From NCBI GenBank assembly GCA_016342385.1, contig JAEINM010000072.1:1-12487 (forward strand): a stretch of 12,487 nucleotides of DNA, read 5' to 3'. The position numbers and the translations under genes were made by a program. Each line of letters starts with the position of its first letter. The first letter of the stretch is position 1. Under the pieces are notes generated by a model. It did no database searches, was not told the DNA's origin, and worked only from the letters and a program-made list of their open reading frames with translations. This document shows, piece after piece, positions 6,544 to 12,487 of this stretch. Origin of the DNA: Spirochaetaceae bacterium (GTDB lineage: Bacteria > Spirochaetota > Spirochaetia > DSM-2461).

Positions 6544-7850
6544 TGAAGCAGGAGTCTCTTGAGCTTTCAGAGGACCTGATTGATTTTATAGGGGCATCTC
6601 CCTCTGCTTTTCACTGCGTGCTGGAAATTGAAAGGCGCTTGAAAAAAGCCGGTTTTTTCCCTTTAGAGGAAAGGGATTCCTGGGAACTGAAAAAAGGGGA
6701 AAAATTTTATGTTGTCAGAAATAACAGTTCTCTTGTTGCCTTTATACTGGGCAAAAAACCCCTTTGGGAAGGGGGATTCAGAATAGCCGGAGCGCATACT
6801 GACAGCCCCTCACTGAAAATTAAAAACGAGGGAGCATCTGTCAAAGGCGGTCTGCTTAGAATGTCTGTAGAGCCCTATGGGGGAGGCATCAATTCGACCT
6901 GGTTCGATAGAAATCTATCTCTTGCAGGCAGAGTTGTTGTGGATGATGATAAGGGGGGAATGAAATCCTGTTTTATTGATCTGAAGGAGCCTGTCGCAAT
7001 CATTATGAATCAGGCCATCCATATGAATAGGGAACTCAATAAAGGATTTGAATACAATGCTCAAAATCATCTGCAGGCTGTTTTTACAGGTGTGGATAAG
7101 AATTGTGAAGATGATCCCATTCAGATATTCAAGACTCTTGTGGCAGAAAGAGCTGGTCTCGATGGGGAAAAAATTATCCATATGGAGCTGTATCTTTATG
7201 ATGTCCAACCCGGTTTGATCAATGGGATGAAGCAGGAGTTTATCAGTTCTTCACGGATTGATAATCTGGCAATGTGTCACGCTATTGAACAGGCTGTCAG
7301 CCATTGTTCTCTGAGCGATGAAACTGCAGTAGCGGTTTTTTTTGATAATGAAGAGATTGGCAGCAGAACTCTTCAGGGTGCGGATTCCTCTTTTTTAAGG
7401 GATATACTCGATAGGATTACTATGGTTACCGGTGGTTCCTTGGAAGATACCTTCCGCTCCAGAGCCGCATCCTTCTCCATTTCAGCCGATGGGGCTCATG
7501 CTCATCATCCGAATTTCCCCGATTCTCATGATCCCGCCTATGCCCCGGTAATCAATGGCGGTCCGGTGATTAAGATGAGTTCAAGTTACAAGTATTCCAC
7601 AACTTCAGAAACAGCATCTGAATTTAAGAAGCTCTGTAAGGAAGCATTGGTTCCCTATCAGGAGCTGGTAAACCGGTCTGATATCCCTTCCGGTTCAACA
7701 ATCGGAACTATTTCATCGGCTCTGACAGGAATTAAATCTGTCGATGTCGGTTCTCCCATGTTTGCCATGCACAGCATTAGGGAAACCGCCGGTGTACTCG
7801 ATCATCTGTACATGACTAAGGTACTAAAGAGATTCTATTGTAGTGACTAA
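6543..7850 (+). CDS. apeB: M18-family zinc aminopeptidase
   Basis: A 435-residue cytosolic metallo-aminopeptidase of the aspartyl-aminopeptidase (M18) family, at normal length. The co-catalytic zinc set is complete by comparison with human DNPEP: His85 in AGAHTDSPSLKIK, Asp240 in SSRIDNLA, the catalytic Glu270 and ligand Glu271 in FFDNEEIGSRT, Asp316 in SADGAHAHHPN, and His410 in FAMHSIRE. PYGGGI (111-116) and IPSGSTIGTI (381-390) are further family blocks. It should remove N-terminal acidic or other residues from peptides. Its ATG overlaps the BI-1 stop (TGATG) and there is only a weak GAAGAAG upstream, so translation is probably coupled. Its last 8 bases overlap the start of the carboxypeptidase gene. 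The choice of apeB over apeA is a family-level guess. Confidence 0.93.
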   Translation: MKQESLELSEDLIDFIGASPSAFHCVLEIERRLKKAGFFPLEERDSWELKKGEKFYVVRNNSSLVAFILGKKPLWEGGFRIAGAHTDSPSLKIKNEGASVKGGLLRMSVEPYGGGINSTWFDRNLSLAGRVVVDDDKGGMKSCFIDLKEPVAIIMNQAIHMNRELNKGFEYNAQNHLQAVFTGVDKNCEDDPIQIFKTLVAERAGLDGEKIIHMELYLYDVQPGLINGMKQEFISSSRIDNLAMCHAIEQAVSHCSLSDETAVAVFFDNEEIGSRTLQGADSSFLRDILDRITMVTGGSLEDTFRSRAASFSISADGAHAHHPNFPDSHDPAYAPVINGGPVIKMSSSYKYSTTSETASEFKKLCKEALVPYQELVNRSDIPSGSTIGTISSALTGIKSVDVGSPMFAMHSIRETAGVLDHLYMTKVLKRFYCSD

Positions 7851-9048
7851 ATTTTTATCTGCTCTATTCATCTTTTTTATTCTGATTTTTCCCATATGGT
7901 CCATCGAAGCGGCTCCCGATCTCATTGCTTCTTCTGCTATTCTCTACGATTACACCACGGGACGTGTTCTTTATGAAAAAGAGGCTGACGAGATTATAGC
8001 CCCCGCATCTATGACAAAACTAATCTCTCTCTATCTGGGGTGGCAGTATCTGGAGGAGGGGAGAATCAGCCGCAGTGATCTGGTGGATATAACCGCGGAA
8101 GGTTCTTCATTTTCCCGCCCGCCCGGGTCATCTCTTATGCTGCTTGAAGAGGGGCAGAGAGTCACTTTTCTGGACTTATTAAAAGGTCTGGCCATCTCCT
8201 CGGGAAATGATGCCGCCTATGCTCTGGCTCATGAAATAAGCGGTTCCGCCCAGGTTTTTGTCAAAGAGATGAATCAACTTGTTCAATCAAAGGGATACAG
8301 CTCAATGTATTTTTCAGACCCCGATGGATGGAGTGATGAGAACAGAATCACGGCAAGAGAATATGCGGCCTTTTCTGCAGATTATATCAGAACATTTCCC
8401 GATGCTCTTGAGGAGATCCATTCTCAGGAATATTTTGTGTATCCGAAAGAAGAGAATCTTCCCCCTCTGGGAGGCAGGATCTTAACCCCCCGGAATAAAA
8501 AAAATACCAATATTCTTCTTGGAGAAGTCGAAGGTGTAGATGGGCTGAAAACAGGATATATCGATGAATCGGGATTCAATTTTACAGCAACAGCCAAAAG
8601 GAATGACAGCCGTTTCATCGCTGTTGTGCTGGGAATTAAAAATGTTCCTTATTTTGAGGGAATTGAGATAAGGGCGGAAGAAGCGAAGGACCTTCTGGAG
8701 TTCGGATTCAGAAATTATAAAACAATTTATCCTGAAATCCCTCAAATTGATGAATTAATTCTCTGGGAAGGGGAGGAGGACTTCCTCCCGGTCCAAATGG
8801 TCGGAAGTCCCGTATATACCCTCTCTATTGATGAAATGCCCAGGTTTACCTCCGTATTGACCTTGCCCGATGAAGTGACTGCTCCGGTTTCTGAAGGGGA
8901 TATACTCGGATATGTTCAGTATAAAACAGATGGAGGGGAATTGGATGCATTTCCCATTGTTGCTTCAGAGACAGTGGAGAAGGGCTCTCTGTTTAAAGTC
9001 CTCTGGCATAGAGTCAAAAAGCTGTATACCAATCTTATTCTTCAATAA
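7843..9048 (+). CDS. dacA: D-alanyl-D-alanine carboxypeptidase (PBP5 type)
   Basis: A 401-residue exported serine DD-carboxypeptidase that trims the terminal D-Ala of peptidoglycan pentapeptides. Residues 1-24 are a signal peptide that probably ends at SIEAA. The three penicillin-binding motifs are intact: SMTK (56-59, nucleophile Ser56 and Lys59), SGN (120-122) and KTG (236-238). The PBP5 C-terminal beta domain covers about 295-382, and the last 20 residues form a basic amphipathic helix (SLFKVLWHRVKKLY and on), the usual membrane-surface anchor. The start is GTG; it gives an immediate MTKFL signal peptide and overlaps the M18 gene by 8 bases. An AAAGAG upstream is a weak ribosome site. The 3' end overlaps the convergent ABC-F gene by 14 bases. 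Confidence 0.95.
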   Translation: MTKFLSALFIFFILIFPIWSIEAAPDLIASSAILYDYTTGRVLYEKEADEIIAPASMTKLISLYLGWQYLEEGRISRSDLVDITAEGSSFSRPPGSSLMLLEEGQRVTFLDLLKGLAISSGNDAAYALAHEISGSAQVFVKEMNQLVQSKGYSSMYFSDPDGWSDENRITAREYAAFSADYIRTFPDALEEIHSQEYFVYPKEENLPPLGGRILTPRNKKNTNILLGEVEGVDGLKTGYIDESGFNFTATAKRNDSRFIAVVLGIKNVPYFEGIEIRAEEAKDLLEFGFRNYKTIYPEIPQIDELILWEGEEDFLPVQMVGSPVYTLSIDEMPRFTSVLTLPDEVTAPVSEGDILGYVQYKTDGGELDAFPIVASETVEKGSLFKVLWHRVKKLYTNLILQ

Positions 9049-10915
9049 TTTCTGCCAGTAATTCCCATCTCTCCATTTTTCTCTGTAATTCAATTTCAAT
9101 AGAGCTGTAGCGGATATGAGCTTCAGTCATCTTTTCAGAAGTGACTTCACTGCTGCTGAATAATCTCTCCAGTTCCGTTTTTTCATTTTCCAGATTTTCA
9201 ATTTCCAGTTCCAGTCCGGCAAATTCTTTTTTTTCCTTGTAACTGGCTTTTCGCTCTTTTTCTGTTTTGATCCTGGTTGAGATCCTGTTCTTTTTGATAT
9301 TGTCCTTTTCAACTTTTTCTTCTGCCATAAGATAATCACTGTACTGACTATAATTTCCCGGGAATCCTTTAATCTGACCTTTACCATCAAAAATAAAAAG
9401 AAAATCAACTATGCGATCAAGGAAATATCTGTCATGGGAGACGACTATAAGGCAGCCCTTATAATCGAGGAGAAAGTCTTCTATAAGAGAAAGAGTCTGT
9501 ATATCGAAATCATTTGTCGGTTCATCGAGAATAAGGAAATTGGGATTCGAGAGGATAATTCTGATAAGATACAGTCTCCTTTTCTCTCCTCCTGATAAGG
9601 TTCCCAGTTCTGAAAAATGGAGGCTTTTGGGAAATAAAAATCTTTCGAGAAGCTGGGCCGGTGTATGAGATGATCCATCATCGAATTTAAGAATTTCAGC
9701 CGTTTCTTTCAGGTATTCCAGCACTTTCTGGTGATCCGCCATCTTTTCAGTCATCTGATCAAAATATCCGAATACAGTGTTAATTCCCTTGTTGACAGAT
9801 CCGCTGTCACTGATCATTTTTTCAGTTATGATATTTAAAAAAGTGGATTTCCCGCTTCCATTTGGACCGACAATTCCTATCCTTTCCCCTTTTCGGAACT
9901 TGTATGTAAAGGTTTTTATTATTTCCGATTTTCCAAAACTCTTGGAAATATTGATAACATCGAGAATCTTTTTACCCAGTCTTCTGTCATTTACGGAAAA
10001 TTCAGCCGATTGCTGTTCCTCGCCGGCCCTTTGATCCATCATATCAATTATTCTGTTTTTTCTTCCCCGGTCTTTTCCGGTCCTGGCTCTGGGCCCTCGT
10101 TTCAGCCATTCAAATTCTCTTTTGAGAACAGTATTTAAACGTTCCTGTTCTCTCTTTTCCCTGTTCTCCCGTAAGGCCTTTGCCTGAAGGAAAAGAGAAT
10201 AGTTACCCTCATATTTATACAATTTTTCATTTTCTATTTCGATGATTCCCGTACAGATCGTGTCGAGAAAATAGCGGTCATGAGTCACTATGACGATAGC
10301 TTTATTGCTTTTCAGCAAAAATCCCTGCAGCCAGACAATTGTCTCTATATCCAGGTGATTAGTCGGTTCATCGAGAAAAATGAGGTTTCCTTCCGATACA
10401 AGGGCCTGTACTAAGGCCACTTTCTTCAGCATCCCCCCTGACAGAGTACCCATTGTTGCGTGTTTATCGATAATACCGAGTTCCGTGAGAAGCGAACTGA
10501 CCCGGCTCTCAAGTTCCCAGCACCCCAGTCGATCCATTTCAATCATTATTCTGTCAAATTGGCTGTGAACCTCTACACTCTCTTCAACGGCCATTTTATC
10601 AACTAGAGATTCATATTCTTTTACGGTATTCATAAGAGGGGAATCATCGCCTAAAATATGCTCAAGAAGTGTATCATTCTTGTTAAAGGAGCTTTTCTGC
10701 TTCAGATAAGTGAAATGACATTCATTATTTCTGGAAATTCTTCCCGAATCTATCTCTTCTTCTCCTGACAGGATTCTCAAAAGAGTGGATTTCCCGCATC
10801 CGTTGATCCCTATCAGTGCCAGTTTATCTCCCGTATTAATGCCAAAAGAGATGTCTTGAAACAAAGTTTTACTGTTTACAGATTTGCTGATAGAGTCTAT
10901 GGATATTAAGTTCAT
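9035..10915 (-). CDS. uup: ABC-F ATPase, Uup subfamily
   Basis: A 626-residue soluble protein with two ABC ATPase domains and no membrane segment. Domain 1 has Walker A GINGCGKST (36-44), signature LSGGMLKKVAL (158-168), Walker B IFLDEPTNHLD (179-189, Glu183) and switch THDRYFLD (211-218). The linker contains EWLKRGPRARTGK (269-281), a Uup hallmark. Domain 2 has GPNGSGKST (350-358), LSGGEKRRLYL (440-450), LDEPTNDFD (463-471, Glu465) and SHDRYFLD (493-500). Residues about 540-626 are a charged coiled coil, the Uup C-terminal extension. Proteins of this family bind ribosomes or branched nucleic acid; Uup is linked to ribosome and DNA-recombination intermediates. An antibiotic-resistance role is not suggested. 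The start has no Shine-Dalgarno. It is divergent from cheR and convergent with dacA, so it is probably transcribed alone. Confidence 0.93.
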   Translation of the reverse strand: MNLISIDSISKSVNSKTLFQDISFGINTGDKLALIGINGCGKSTLLRILSGEEEIDSGRISRNNECHFTYLKQKSSFNKNDTLLEHILGDDSPLMNTVKEYESLVDKMAVEESVEVHSQFDRIMIEMDRLGCWELESRVSSLLTELGIIDKHATMGTLSGGMLKKVALVQALVSEGNLIFLDEPTNHLDIETIVWLQGFLLKSNKAIVIVTHDRYFLDTICTGIIEIENEKLYKYEGNYSLFLQAKALRENREKREQERLNTVLKREFEWLKRGPRARTGKDRGRKNRIIDMMDQRAGEEQQSAEFSVNDRRLGKKILDVINISKSFGKSEIIKTFTYKFRKGERIGIVGPNGSGKSTFLNIITEKMISDSGSVNKGINTVFGYFDQMTEKMADHQKVLEYLKETAEILKFDDGSSHTPAQLLERFLFPKSLHFSELGTLSGGEKRRLYLIRIILSNPNFLILDEPTNDFDIQTLSLIEDFLLDYKGCLIVVSHDRYFLDRIVDFLFIFDGKGQIKGFPGNYSQYSDYLMAEEKVEKDNIKKNRISTRIKTEKERKASYKEKKEFAGLELEIENLENEKTELERLFSSSEVTSEKMTEAHIRYSSIEIELQRKMERWELLAEIIEE

Positions 10916-10934
10916 GGGAAAAGTCTATCTTAAA

Positions 10935-10963
10935 TTGAAAAATAAATAAATGTAGCAGATAAT
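10935..10963 (+). promoter_or_regulatory. sigma-70 type promoter of cheR
   Basis: TTGAAA (10935-10940) and GATAAT (10958-10963) are each a 5/6 match, with a 17-base spacer, the same design as the deoD promoter. Transcription would begin near 10970. The leader holds AAGGA (10975-10979). The site lies in the 77-base gap shared with the divergent ABC-F gene, for which I see no equally good promoter. Confidence 0.55.
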
Positions 10964-10992
10964 TAATTTATTAAAAGGATTTAAACATAAAA

Positions 10993-11838
10993 ATGAACAT
11001 GATTGAAATAAATGATAAAGAATTTCGAAAGATATCGTCCCTTGTTTATGACCGTTTCGGCATTAATCTGACAGAAAAAAAAAAGGCACTGGTCAGAGGA
11101 CGGCTGAATAAGTTAATACTATCTCTTGATTTCAGTTCTTTTTCCGAATACTTTGATTATGTTACAAAAGATAGTTCCGGTCAGAAAATACTTGATATGG
11201 TGGATAAGATCTCAACAAATCACTCTTATTTTTTCAGAGAGAAAGATCACTTTACCTATTTGTCTGAAACGGTATTACCAGCTATCTGCAATAGTCCCAG
11301 AGCCGACAATGATAAGAAGATCAGGATCTGGTGTGCCGGTTGCGCCAATGGTCAGGAAGCCTATACTCTGGCTATTGTCTTGAGAGAGTTCTTCGGTGAC
11401 CGTAATAGTCAGTTGAAACCCGCCATATTAGCCACAGACATTTCCGTCACGGCACTGAAAAATGCCATAGAAGGCTATTATACGGAAGAGGGACTCTCCG
11501 GTGTACCTAAAAATCTTCAGCAGAAATATTTTAATATGAATAAGGATGGTTCGGGAACTGCCAAAAAAGAGCTGAAAGACATGATTCTTTTTAAAAGATT
11601 GAATTTTATGAATCAGAATTTTCCATTTAAAAATAAATTTGATATCGTTTTCTGCCGGAATGTCATGATTTATTTTGATAATGAAACAAAAGACCAACTG
11701 GTCACCAAATTTCACAGGTATATGCTGGACAAGTCCTGGCTTTTTATAGGTCATTCAGAAACATTGGGCAGGAGCAATAATGATTTCACATATATTAAAC
11801 CATCCACCTATTTAAGGGTCGGATCCGTCAGTCGTTAA
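10993..11838 (+). CDS. cheR: chemotaxis protein methyltransferase CheR
   Basis: A 281-residue SAM-dependent methyltransferase (E. coli CheR has 286) that methylates glutamates on chemoreceptor signalling domains. The N-terminal helical CheR domain covers about 5-70. The catalytic domain begins with STNHSYFFRE (74-83, receptor/active-site loop). The SAM motif is WCAGCANGQEAYTLA (113-127), followed by LATDIS (146-151), VFCRNVMIYFD (219-229) and FIGHSE (251-256). The usual Pro of the E/QEPYS part of the SAM motif is Ala here. A tract of ten A (11075-11084) lies in codons 28-31. The start has AAGGA 13 bases upstream, a long spacing; a second ATG two codons later would be farther still. No other chemotaxis gene is in the window, so it is an orphan here. 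Confidence 0.93.
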   Translation: MNMIEINDKEFRKISSLVYDRFGINLTEKKKALVRGRLNKLILSLDFSSFSEYFDYVTKDSSGQKILDMVDKISTNHSYFFREKDHFTYLSETVLPAICNSPRADNDKKIRIWCAGCANGQEAYTLAIVLREFFGDRNSQLKPAILATDISVTALKNAIEGYYTEEGLSGVPKNLQQKYFNMNKDGSGTAKKELKDMILFKRLNFMNQNFPFKNKFDIVFCRNVMIYFDNETKDQLVTKFHRYMLDKSWLFIGHSETLGRSNNDFTYIKPSTYLRVGSVSR

Positions 11839-11882
11839 TAGTGGTTGATTCCCCCATTTCAAGATTGATATAAAAAGAAAGC

Positions 11883-11910
11883 TTCACAAAGTCTATTCAT
11901 ATGTTATAGT
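11883..11910 (+). promoter_or_regulatory. extended -10 promoter of the metalloprotease gene
   Basis: TTCACA (11883-11888, 5/6 match) and TATAGT (11905-11910, 5/6 match) are 16 bases apart. A TG at 11902-11903 makes an extended -10 (TGTTATAGT). Transcription would begin near 11917, giving a leader of about 45 bases. The 123-base gap after cheR has no clear terminator before it. Confidence 0.6.
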
Positions 11911-11916
11911 ATGAAT
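11895..11916. repeat. inverted repeat centred on the -10 box (possible operator)
   Basis: ATTCATA (11895-11901) and TATGAAT (11910-11916) are perfect 7-base inverted arms around an 8-base spacer. The centre (11905/11906) falls in the -10 element, so a dimeric protein bound here would block RNA polymerase. It could also be a chance match in AT-rich DNA. Confidence 0.45.
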
Positions 11917-11927
11917 CACAAATAAAT

Positions 11928-11964
11928 AGGAGACTCAGACACATTTGAAGTCTGGATTACAATG
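11928..11964 (+). promoter_or_regulatory. split ribosome binding site with an intervening hairpin
   Basis: AGGAGA (11928-11933) is a strong Shine-Dalgarno, but the first usable start, ATG at 11962, is 28 bases away. Between them CAGAC (11936-11940) pairs with GTCTG (11950-11954) across a 9-base loop, with a T-G pair (11935/11955) possible below. Folding removes the stem-loop and leaves about 7 bases between the Shine-Dalgarno and the ATG, the normal spacing. No start codon lies at the usual distance in the unfolded leader. Confidence 0.5.
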
Positions 11965-12487
11965 AACCAGGACCAGTTAAAAACACTACTATTAGAAATC
12001 AACAGCGATGTTGAAGATTTTACATTAATATTCTCAGGGAAGATGAGCAAGAAAGTCGATGGATTATATCATCCTGAAAAACAGGAAATTATTATCCATA
12101 ACAAAAACTTTACAGAAGATAATCCCCTTATTTATACGGCAATTCATGAATTTGCCCATCATATTCAATTTACTCAGAAAGAAGCAGAAGTTACCAGTCG
12201 GTCTCATACAGTCATGTTCTGGGATATTTTTCATAAACTTTTGATTAATGCTGAAGAGAAAGGGATTTATCAGAACCTTTTTGCTACAGATGAGAGATTT
12301 ATCCGTCTCACCCGGAAGATAAAAGCAGAATATCTCCATAAGAACGGCTCTCTGATGAAGGAGTTCGGAAAACTTCTTATAGAAGCTCTTGACCTGTGCC
12401 AGCAGAATCATGCGAATTTTGAAGATTATGTTGATAGAGAATTGGGTTTAAACCGTACGGCAGCCAAATCTATTATGAAAGTATACG
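11962..12487 (+). CDS. SprT-like HExxH zinc metalloprotease, 3' end cut by window
   Basis: The frame is open from ATG 11962 to the last base (175 codons, no stop). It is soluble, with no signal peptide. HEFAHH (62-67) is an HExxH zinc site with catalytic Glu63. Sixteen residues after His66, HTVMFWDIFHKLL (82-94) gives a likely third ligand, His82, followed by the FW that recalls SprT and YgjP-type peptidases (SprT-like: HExxH, about 15 residues, then HGPEF). The residues before it (YHPEKQEIIIH, 36-46) fit the usual strand leading into the active helix. After a helical stretch (about 100-150), FEDYVDRELGLNRTAAKSIMKV (153-174) looks like a helix-turn-helix, with the recognition helix at RTAAKSIMKV. 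An intracellular protease with a DNA-binding tail is therefore possible. The exact family is not recognised. The leader has an unusual promoter and ribosome site. Confidence 0.75.
   Translation, partial: MNQDQLKTLLLEINSDVEDFTLIFSGKMSKKVDGLYHPEKQEIIIHNKNFTEDNPLIYTAIHEFAHHIQFTQKEAEVTSRSHTVMFWDIFHKLLINAEEKGIYQNLFATDERFIRLTRKIKAEYLHKNGSLMKEFGKLLIEALDLCQQNHANFEDYVDRELGLNRTAAKSIMKVY

Noticed and set aside
9777..10034. 85-codon open frame on the plus strand, with a hydrophobic start
   Set aside because: It is the complement of the second ATPase domain of the ABC-F gene, including its Walker A motif.
12064..12411. 115-codon open frame on the minus strand
   Set aside because: It lies antisense to the HExxH gene, whose motifs and leader signals show that the plus strand is coding; the minus product has no recognisable features.

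Overview
The window looks like an ordinary, gene-dense chromosomal stretch of an AT-rich (about 40 % GC by eye), motile, free-living bacterium. The gene set, the codon style and a cytosolic CheR next to membrane partner-switching proteins suggest a spirochaete of the Spirochaeta/Oceanispirochaeta type. This placement is an inference from protein style; no rRNA or other marker confirms it. There are eleven complete protein genes, two genes cut by the window edges, and no RNA gene, insertion sequence, CRISPR array or gene-free stretch longer than about 125 bp.

Layout. 1-378 is the 3' end of metY (O-acetylhomoserine sulfhydrylase). 448-2915 is a two-gene, translationally coupled signalling unit: a STAS anti-sigma-factor antagonist, then a membrane protein that fuses a PAS sensor, a SpoIIE/RsbU-type PP2C phosphatase and an RsbW-like HATPase kinase. 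2917-3972 (minus) is a membrane-anchored endonuclease/exonuclease/phosphatase-fold protein. deoD (4067-4783) and rpiB (minus, 4764-5207) converge and both serve pentose-phosphate/nucleoside metabolism. 5277-5759 is a small secreted protein of unknown function. 5845-9048 is a tightly coupled operon: a Bax inhibitor-1 family membrane protein, an M18 aminopeptidase and a PBP5-type D,D-carboxypeptidase. 9035-10915 (minus) is a Uup-type ABC-F ATPase. 10993-11838 is cheR, and 11962 to the end is an unlisted, 3'-truncated gene for a SprT-like HExxH metalloprotease with an HTH-like tail.

How the parts work together. The STAS/phosphatase/kinase pair is a self-contained partner switch: the kinase domain should phosphorylate the STAS protein on Ser54 and the phosphatase domain should remove the phosphate, under control of a membrane/PAS input. 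The deoD product releases ribose-1-phosphate and RpiB acts downstream at ribose-5-phosphate. The BI-1/M18/DD-carboxypeptidase genes overlap at their stop/start codons and are probably one mRNA.

Most notable non-coding signals. The leader of the last gene carries an inverted repeat centred on an extended -10 promoter, followed by a Shine-Dalgarno that is 28 nt from the start codon but is brought to about 7 nt by a hairpin. All three convergent gene pairs overlap or abut, leaving no room for terminators. Several genes, including all three on the minus strand, have no Shine-Dalgarno. I do not see an unmistakably new system; the best candidates for novelty are the metalloprotease gene with its leader and the three-domain partner-switch fusion.
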